8,599 bases of DNA. Source: JALOOE01 sp964423545 (lineage in GTDB: Bacteria; Chloroflexota; Anaerolineae; CG2-30-64-16). Below the pieces are notes generated by a model. The model searched no databases. It saw nothing but the letters and a program-made list of their open reading frames with translations, and was not told where the DNA came from. How positions within the stretch are numbered: the first letter of the stretch is position 1; each line of letters opens with the position of its first letter. The position numbers were made by a program, and so were the translations under genes. The DNA is taken from the NCBI GenBank assembly GCA_964423545.1, contig CAYRFV010000245.1, positions 1 to 8,599 on the forward strand, given 5' to 3'. Positions 6,662 to 8,599 of this stretch are shown piece by piece.

Positions 6662-6678
6662 CTGGCAACAGCTGCCAG
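6662..6678. promoter_or_regulatory. 17-nt dyad upstream of the exported-protein operon
   Basis: CTGGCA-ACAGC-TGCCAG has perfect 6-bp arms and lies 27-43 nt before the ATG at 6635, just upstream of the Shine-Dalgarno. It could be an operator or a small 5'-leader hairpin. I could not identify a convincing -35/-10 pair near it, so its role is open. Confidence 0.35.
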
Positions 6679-6759
6679 CTTACCATGCAGGATGTCCCGA
6701 AGTCGAGGGATCGATTCCCGGCGAGTCGGGAACCTCGCGGGAATAGAGGGCGCTTAACG

Positions 6760-6795
6760 TCCAGCCGCCGGACCGAAGCCGGTCCGGCGGCTGGA
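6760..6795. terminator. Strong intergenic hairpin downstream of the CoA-transferase gene
   Basis: The arms 6760-6775 and 6780-6795 pair perfectly over 16 bp (TCCAGCCGCCGGACCG and its complement) around an AAGC loop. The hairpin lies 82 nt after the CoA-transferase stop and 124 nt before the next start. No U-run follows in the minus-strand transcript, so it would be a non-canonical terminator or an mRNA 3'-end stabiliser. It shares that design with the hairpin at 3304-3345. Confidence 0.6.
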
Positions 6796-6877
6796 TGGGG
6801 GAAGTGGGCGACAGCCCGGGCAGGCTCAGCCCGGTCTCTCGGCGTCGCGAGGGCGCGCGGCCGGCCAGGCGCCCTGA

Positions 6878-8083
6878 TTACACCGCGTGGCGCGCGTGTA
6901 GCCCGGCGATTTCATCCGGCGAGCAGCCGAGCTCCGTCAGAATCTGGTCGGTGTGCTGTCCCAGCATTGGCGGCGCCAGTCGATAGCTGATCGCGCCGTC
7001 GCGCAGGTGCGCGGGAAACCCGAGCGAGCGCACGGGCCCGGCCACGGGATGCTCCAGGGTGACAATGAAGGATCGCGCCAGCACCTGCGGATCGGCCAGC
7101 GCCTGGTCGAGCAGATAGATGGGGCCCGAGGGAATGTCGGCTGCGCGCAGCCGCTCCAGCCAGTACGCGCCGCCCTGCGTCTTCAGGCGCTCCCCCACCA
7201 GCGCTACGACCTCGCTGCGGTGGCGGTTGCGCGCCGGATTGGTGGCGAACTTCGGATCGTCGCGCACCGCGTTCGGCAGGCCGAGCAGGCCGCACAGCCG
7301 CGCCCAGATGCGGTCCGTGCCGCCCGCGATGATGATGTAACCGTCCGCGGTTGCGAACGGCTGGTAGGGGGTGATGGTCGGATGTTGGTTGCCCAGCCGC
7401 GGCGGGTTCGTCCCGGTGGCGAAGTAGCTGCCCGCGGTGGGGCAGAGCCACGTCATCTGCGCCTCCAGGATGCCCGCGTCGATCGCCTGCCCGCGACCGG
7501 TGCGCTCCCGCTCGTAGAGCGCGGCGAGCACGGCGATCAGCGCGTAGACCCCCACCGACATGTCGGAGATGGGCACCGGGTAGCGGATGGGCGCGCCCTC
7601 CGGCTCGCCGGTCAGGCTCATGATGCCGCTCATCCCCTGCGCCAGGATGTCATACCCCGGCTGGCCCGCGCGCGGCCCCGTGTGCCCGAACCCGGTAATC
7701 GAGACATGGATCAGCCGGGGGTTGCGCACCAGGCAGCTCTCGGGATCGAGGCCGAGCTCCTGCATCGAGCTGAGCCGGGGCAGGTTGTTGACGAAGATAT
7801 CCGCAGCGTCGACCAGCCGGCGGATGATCTCGCCGCCCTCCGGCGTCTTGACGTCCAACGTGATGCTGCGCTTGTTGCGGTTAGTCGACAGGAAGTAGGC
7901 CGACTCGCCATTGACATAAGGTGGAGCCCATCCGCGCGTCTGGTCGCCGGACCCGCGGCGTTCGACTTTGACCACATCGGCGCCCAGGTCGCCCAGGTAC
8001 ATGGTGCAGAACGGCCCGGCCAGCGCCTCGGTCATATCGATCACGCGCAGGCCAGAAAGGATCGAGGGCGGTGGATCGGTCAT
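6878..8083 (-). CDS. CaiB/BaiF family (family III) CoA-transferase
   Basis: This cytoplasmic enzyme of 401 aa (405 from the upstream ATG 8095) transfers CoA between carboxylic acids through an enzyme-bound acyl intermediate. Seen in the sequence: the N-terminal LSGLRVIDMTEALAGPFCTMYLGDLGADVVKVE, the KRSITLDVKTPEG region, GFGHTGPRAGQPGYDILAQG, and PVPISDMSVGVYAL, whose Asp (residue 174 from this start) fits the catalytic aspartate of formyl-CoA transferase. ERERTGRGQAIDAGILEA follows, and the length is typical. The start at 8083 is preferred because AAGG sits 5 nt before it, while ATG 8095 lacks a Shine-Dalgarno. The substrate cannot be told. Carnitine, bile-acid, oxalate, mesaconate and succinate-type members share these motifs. 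The upstream secreted gene ends about 31 bp before this start, so co-transcription is possible despite unrelated function. Confidence 0.93.
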   Translation of the reverse strand: MTDPPPSILSGLRVIDMTEALAGPFCTMYLGDLGADVVKVERRGSGDQTRGWAPPYVNGESAYFLSTNRNKRSITLDVKTPEGGEIIRRLVDAADIFVNNLPRLSSMQELGLDPESCLVRNPRLIHVSITGFGHTGPRAGQPGYDILAQGMSGIMSLTGEPEGAPIRYPVPISDMSVGVYALIAVLAALYERERTGRGQAIDAGILEAQMTWLCPTAGSYFATGTNPPRLGNQHPTITPYQPFATADGYIIIAGGTDRIWARLCGLLGLPNAVRDDPKFATNPARNRHRSEVVALVGERLKTQGGAYWLERLRAADIPSGPIYLLDQALADPQVLARSFIVTLEHPVAGPVRSLGFPAHLRDGAISYRLAPPMLGQHTDQILTELGCSPDEIAGLHARHAV

Positions 8084-8114
8084 CGCTGCCTTCATGATCG
8101 GATCATGTCGATGC

Positions 8115-8516
8115 TTACCGGCGCAGGAGCAGCGGCAAGTGGACGCGGCTCCAGGCCGGCGTGAGCGTCGAGGTCGCGGTCGGCGTGGCGCTCGGCGTGC
8201 CGGTCGGTTCCGGCGTGGCGCTCGGCGTATCGGATGCCACCGGCGCCGCAGTCGCTGTCGAGGTTGCAGTCACGACCGGTGTCACGGTCGGCGTTTCAGT
8301 GGGCGTGCTCGTCGGCGTTACGGTCGGGGTCTCGGTCGCCGTCGATGTTGCGGTCGGCGTCTCCGTGGCCGTGCCTGTGGGCGTCGGCGTGGCGGTCGGT
8401 TCCGGCGCCTCGGTCGCCGTAGGTGTGGCGGTCGGTGTTTCAGTGGCCGTGCTGGTGGGTTCCGGCGTGGCGCTTGGCGTCTCGGTCGGTGTAGCGGTCG
8501 TTGTCGGGGTCGGGGT
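8115..8516 (-). CDS. C-terminal part of a secreted Thr/Pro-rich protein ending in RVHLPLLLRR (partial)
   Basis: At least 133 codons are open on the minus strand with no start codon, ending at TAA 8115-8117. About 110 residues are a Thr/Pro linker with Ala, Glu and Ser (TPTPTTTATPTETPSATPEP and so on). It closes with LTPAWSRVHLPLLLRR. Such linkers before an LPLLLR-type tail are, from memory, typical of large Chloroflexota surface or secreted proteins. The tail also resembles KVYLPHVIR of the gene ending at 3499. The frame meets a TAG at 8517-8519, directly beside the G/T-only tail, so that stop is probably a consensus error and the gene continued upstream. The antisense Val/Gly-rich frame at 8161-8520 is its shadow. 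The fold and function of the missing N-terminal part are unknown. Confidence 0.75.
   Translation of the reverse strand, partial: TPTPTTTATPTETPSATPEPTSTATETPTATPTATEAPEPTATPTPTGTATETPTATSTATETPTVTPTSTPTETPTVTPVVTATSTATAAPVASDTPSATPEPTGTPSATPTATSTLTPAWSRVHLPLLLRR
8160..8516 (-). repeat. Degenerate Thr/Pro-coding low-complexity repeat
   Basis: Imperfect short units built from ACN and CCN codons encode the linker. One longer near-copy is visible: TTCCGGCGTGGCGCT followed by (C/T)GGCGT occurs near 8207 and again near 8460. Such tracts often stop short-read assemblies, in keeping with the contig apparently ending here. Confidence 0.75.
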
Positions 8517-8525
8517 CTAGCTAGC

Positions 8526-8599
8526 GGTGGTGGGGGGTGGGGGGGGGGGGGTGGGGGTGTGGGGGGGGGTGGGGGTGGGTGGGGGGGGGGGTGTGGGGG
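8526..8599. other. G/T-only low-quality tail (probable contig-end artefact)
   Basis: The last 74 bases contain only G and T, mostly G-runs of 5 to more than 10, with no C or A at all. The switch from balanced repeat sequence is abrupt. This is what is expected from two-colour sequencing reads losing signal in a repeat, where dark cycles are called G, and then being assembled. A true G-rich tract cannot be excluded, but no function should be read into it. Confidence 0.75.

Noticed and set aside
6690..6740. tRNA-like T-arm sequence (GGGATCGATTCCC) between genes
   Set aside because: The T-stem does not pair over 5 bp in register, and no matching acceptor, D or anticodon arms could be drawn around it.
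8161..8520. Plus-strand Val/Gly-rich open frame starting with GTG
   Set aside because: It is the exact antisense of the Thr/Pro linker. The minus frame ends in a recognisable RVHLPLLLRR tail and a stop, while the plus frame shows no Shine-Dalgarno or known pattern.
8526..8599. G-quadruplex or telomere-like function of the terminal G-rich tract
   Set aside because: The absence of any regular repeat unit, the abrupt loss of A and C, and the position at the end of the sequence favour a sequencing artefact.

Overview
The window is GC-rich, and every supported gene lies on the minus strand. It most likely comes from a member of the Chloroflexota (Anaerolineae/Caldilineae-like), probably a metagenome contig. 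The clues are a long Thr/Pro linker ending in an LPLLLR-type tail, a second secreted protein ending in KVYLPHVIR, and a membrane histidine kinase carrying the RHRLFDIDLVINRAL signature. This assignment rests on remembered family features, not on a search.

Layout, in minus-strand transcription order from the right end. (a) 8526-8599 is a G/T-only tail that looks like a contig-end artefact. (b) 8115-8516 is the C-terminal part of a secreted Thr/Pro-rich protein. (c) 6878-8083 is a family III (CaiB/BaiF) CoA-transferase. (d) 6636-6877 is an intergenic region with a 16-bp-stem hairpin and a small dyad just ahead of the next gene. (e) 6635 down to 3499 is a tight three-gene cluster of exported proteins: a 542-aa GV-x-G repeat protein, a 392-aa astacin-type (M12A) zinc metalloprotease, and a 98-aa protein ending in KVYLPHVIR. 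(f) 3245-3498 is an intergenic region with a MITE-like palindromic element whose inverted repeat supplies the stop codon of the last secreted gene, then a long hairpin, then a near-consensus sigma70 promoter. (g) 3244-872 is a multi-spanning sensor histidine kinase. (h) 865-221 is its NarL/LuxR-type response regulator, 6 bp downstream. (i) 118-89 is another good promoter, probably driving a gene whose first codons (17-1) run off the left edge.

How the genes may work together: the kinase and regulator form a standard two-component pair that could be autoregulated through a dyad overlapping its promoter. The three exported proteins are spaced as an operon (9- and 23-bp gaps) and suggest an extracellular repeat scaffold made together with a protease and a small wall or surface protein. 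A link between the two-component pair and the exported cluster is only inferred from adjacency. The CoA-transferase has no evident functional tie to its neighbours.

The most unusual items are the MITE-like element overlapping a stop codon, the near-leaderless GTG start of the kinase, the two long hairpins without U-tracts between transcription units, and the shared C-terminal [YH]LPxxxR motif.
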